A DNA stretch of 64,000 nucleotides from Haematococcus lacustris (Eukaryota; Chlorophyta; Chlorophyceae; Chlamydomonadales; Haematococcaceae): NCBI GenBank assembly GCA_030144725.1, contig JASKMD010000025.1, forward strand, positions 682,001 to 746,000, written 5' to 3'. The position numbers and the translations under genes were made by a program. Below, piece by piece: positions 61,765 to 64,000 of this stretch; positions within the stretch are counted from its first letter, which is position 1; each line of letters opens with the position of its first letter. Under the pieces are notes generated by a model. That model made no database searches. It had not been told where the DNA came from and worked only from the letters and a program-made list of their open reading frames with translations.

Positions 61765-62310
61765 AAAACCCTGCGCAGGGTCCTGCCGACCCTGCGCAGG
61801 GTCCTAGCGCATCGGCCATTTGCAGGGTCCTGACGACCATTTGCAGGGTCCTGTGACCCTGCGCAGGGTCCTAGCGACCCTGCGCAGGGTCCTACTGACC
61901 TCATTTGCAGGGTCCTGCCGACCATTTGCAGGGTCCTGCAAACCTGCGCAGGGTCTTGCCGACCCTGTGCAGGGTCCTGGAAACCATTCTACAGGGTCCT
62001 AATGCCCATTTTACAGGGTCCTGTGACCCTGCGCAGGGTCCTGGTGACCCTGTGCAGGGTCCTGCCGACCATTTTACAGGGTCCTACTGACCATTTTACA
62101 GGGTCCTGTGACCCTGCGCAGGGTCCTGGTGACCCTGTGCAGGGTCCTGGTGACCCTGTGCAGGGTCCTGCCGACCATTTTACAGGGTCCTACTGAACAT
62201 TTTACAGGGTCCTGCAACCCTGTGCGGGGTTCTGGTGACCCTGCACAGGGTCCTACCAACCTCGTTTGCAGGGTCCTGCTACACGTTTGCAGGGTCCTGC
62301 CGGTCAACAT
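61765..62310. repeat. Minisatellite of CCCTGCGCAGGGTCCT and (T)TTGCAGGGTCCT units
   Basis: About 25 units of 18-26 bp. All share CAGGGTCCT; many carry the palindrome CCCTGCGCAGGG and others CCATTTTACAGGG. The core resembles the CCCTCCGCAGGGTCA repeat at 27603-27870. Confidence 0.85.
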
Positions 62311-62620
62311 TAAAGTACATGTCTTAACGTCGCAACACCTCGCAACACGTCGCAAAGGACCTACATAAGACACGCAACTCAACGCTAAATCACCTTCCAC
62401 AAACACCTCGCACACCTTGCTCAAACACCTCGCACAGGTTCCGCAGAGTACAAGTCGTTACGTCCATACACCTTGCAACACCACGCAACACCACTGCAAA
62501 ATGTATGCATCGTCGCCTGAATACCTCGCAGCACCACTACACAACGTATGCAACGACGCCCGAACACCTCGCAACACCACTACAAACGACATGTATTGCT
62601 GATGCTAAGCACATGCATTG
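62310..62620. repeat. Diverged AACACCTCGC satellite
   Basis: Units with CGCAACACCTCGC, AACACCACTACA and ACATGTATTG/ATGCAT are related to the 53-bp satellite at 1009-1340, in the same orientation. Confidence 0.65.
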
Positions 62621-63994
62621 ATGCAAGGTGACAACACCACACAACAACACAACACAACATCACAACAGCAACAACACAGCGACTCATGCCTTACACACCA
62701 CTTATGCCATGTGCACAACCACAAGGACTGGCTGCACCTCCTTGCTGTGGGCTCACACCTTATCACTTATCACCTTAAGCACTTTGCCTTGCTGCCTATG
62801 CCCCATGGCACCAAATCAGGTTGGGCTAGGCTGGGCTAGGCTAGGCTAGGCTGGGCTGGGCTGGGCTGGGCTGGGCTGGGCTAGGTTAGGCTGGGCTGGT
62901 CTAGGCTTGGCTCCAGGTTGCCCGCTCCAGGCTGCCCGCTCCAAGCTGTTACGCCAAGGGCTGCTGGGTGCCATGGGGTGGGGGGAAGGACAGGGGAGGG
63001 GAGGAGGGTAGGTAGGTGGCAGACTCGGAAGTGGTGGTGGTGGGATGGGGCAGGGATGGGAGAAGGGGGCAATGGGCAGCAGTGTGACCATCAGACCTGC
63101 GGCAGCAAGAGGCATCCTTGCAATTAGGCTTGGCGTTGGGGACAACTCATGTGCAGGGACTGGCCACTTACAGTTATGCTCCATGTGACGCCGCTACCGC
63201 CTTGCTTGGAATCACCAAGCTATGCTACACCTGTCATGCTCCAGCTGTCAACAACTGCAAGCAAACATCAGCCAACACGCAGATGAATAAGGACATGCAT
63301 GACCAGAACTGGGCTGGGTAGGCTGACACCACCAGAGCATGTGCACTCACCTGAAGTCCTGGCTGCCGCTCCAAGCGCCTCCTATCTGCTGCTCTTGGCT
63401 GCTGCTCTTGCTTACTGCTCATGGCTGCAGGGGAGGAGAGGGGAGGGAGTAGGGAGTAGGGGAGGGGAGGACCTGCAGCAAGCAAGGGGTCACAAACACA
63501 TTGGGTGGGGGCTCGCCGCTCATTAGGTTTGTGAGTGGGACTAGAGCATACTAAGCTTCTTACCTGAGTGGTTCCTCCCGGCGTTGGGCAAGAGATAGGG
63601 GTGGCAGTGGTGGGCGTACCTTTGTTGATGGGGGAGGGGGAGTGGGAGTGGGAGAGGGGAAGGTGGAGGTGGAGGGGATGGTTCCAGGTTGCAAGGTAGG
63701 ATAGGGAGGGGGTGGGTCTCCTGGCTACTGGGTAGGGTAGGGTAGGGAGGTTAGGGGGAGGGGGAAGTGCGGGGTAGGGAGACGTGGTGGTGGTGGTGGT
63801 GGTGGTGGCACAGGGTAGGGAAGTGGGAAGGAGGCAAGGGCAGGAGTGTAGGCATCAGACCTGCAGCAAGCAAGGAACGTGCTTACATTGAGGCTGGCAT
63901 AACATCATGGCAAGCTGGCTGTCATGTGTTGCATGACGAAGGCACTTACCTGGCATAGGGGTATGGTCTTTATTGTCTTCATTGTGCCATGTTG
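62621..63994. other. Low-complexity region without a supportable gene
   Basis: 62820-62930 is GGCTGGGCTAGG repeat. A CAGACCTGC(A/G)GCAGCAAG-type string recurs near 63093, 63472 and 63860, suggesting diverged tandem units of about 385 bp. On the minus strand a short open stretch from an ATG near 63423 (MSSKQEQQPRAADRRR) runs into a GTGAGT donor-like site, but I cannot link it to further exons. Confidence 0.45.
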
Positions 63995-64000
63995 TTCTTA

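Noticed and set aside
62846..63526. Short open frames such as 63118-63321 and 63234-63485
   Set aside because: They are short, overlap on both strands, lack recognisable domains and lie in low-complexity sequence.

Overview
The window looks like a repeat-rich nuclear region of a green alga, most likely of the Chlamydomonadales (volvocine or Chlamydomonas-like). The reasons are short spliced exons with GT-AG introns, GC-rich codon use, TTAGGG-type telomere-like repeats, TGTAA motifs after some stop codons, and transposon proteins of the kinds found in those algae. I cannot name the species. I see no rRNA, tRNA, CRISPR or ordinary housekeeping gene. Almost everything is transposable element or tandem repeat.

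Layout. 1-929: right end of one CACTA-like transposon. 930-6786: host satellite, then a long (CCCTCA)n block that runs into a 500-N assembly gap (6787-7286). 7317-27236: one large (19.9 kb) CACTA/EnSpm-like transposon. Its ends are 164-bp inverted repeats starting CACTCC, followed by long arrays of a 12-bp subterminal motif. It carries a spliced tnp2-like transposase (plus strand, 21.0-26.0 kb), a divergent unrecognised gene (minus, 17.6-20.8 kb), two leucine-rich paralogues (plus, 14.9-17.4 kb, the first broken), and an 18-exon minus-strand gene (8.3-14.5 kb). The exons of that last gene close in phase to about 1,353 codons and join an Ulp1/C48-type protease, a coiled coil and a Fe(II)/2-oxoglutarate dioxygenase fold.

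27.2-30.9 kb: satellites, a 42-bp perfect palindrome, a 21-bp minisatellite, a 3' fragment of a retroelement with a PD-(D/E)xK-like nuclease, a (CCAACCTAG)n higher-order array and CCCTAA repeats. 30.9-49.75 kb: an 18.8-kb CTG/CAG-rich array. 49.8-50.1 kb: inverted copies of the telomere-like and GGCTAGGTT blocks. 50120-55710: a 5.6-kb element with terminal inverted repeats of about 0.5 kb and a candidate 7-bp target duplication, inserted in the GGCTAGGTT array. 55.87-61.19 kb: a 5'-truncated non-LTR retrotransposon on the minus strand with RT, PHD finger, RNase H and zinc-knuckle regions. 61.37-62.6 kb: an array of a 12-bp palindrome and two minisatellites. 62.6-64 kb: low-complexity sequence with no gene I can support.

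How it fits together. The strongest biological unit is the 7317-27236 transposon. The transposase would act on the inverted ends. The divergent minus-strand genes plausibly supply accessory functions: a TNPA-like subterminal-repeat binder (inference), a deSUMOylase-like protease, and a dioxygenase that could act on nucleic acid or chromatin. A second theme is repeated inverted symmetry: several simple-repeat or gene blocks are bracketed by inverted copies of the same flanking repeat.
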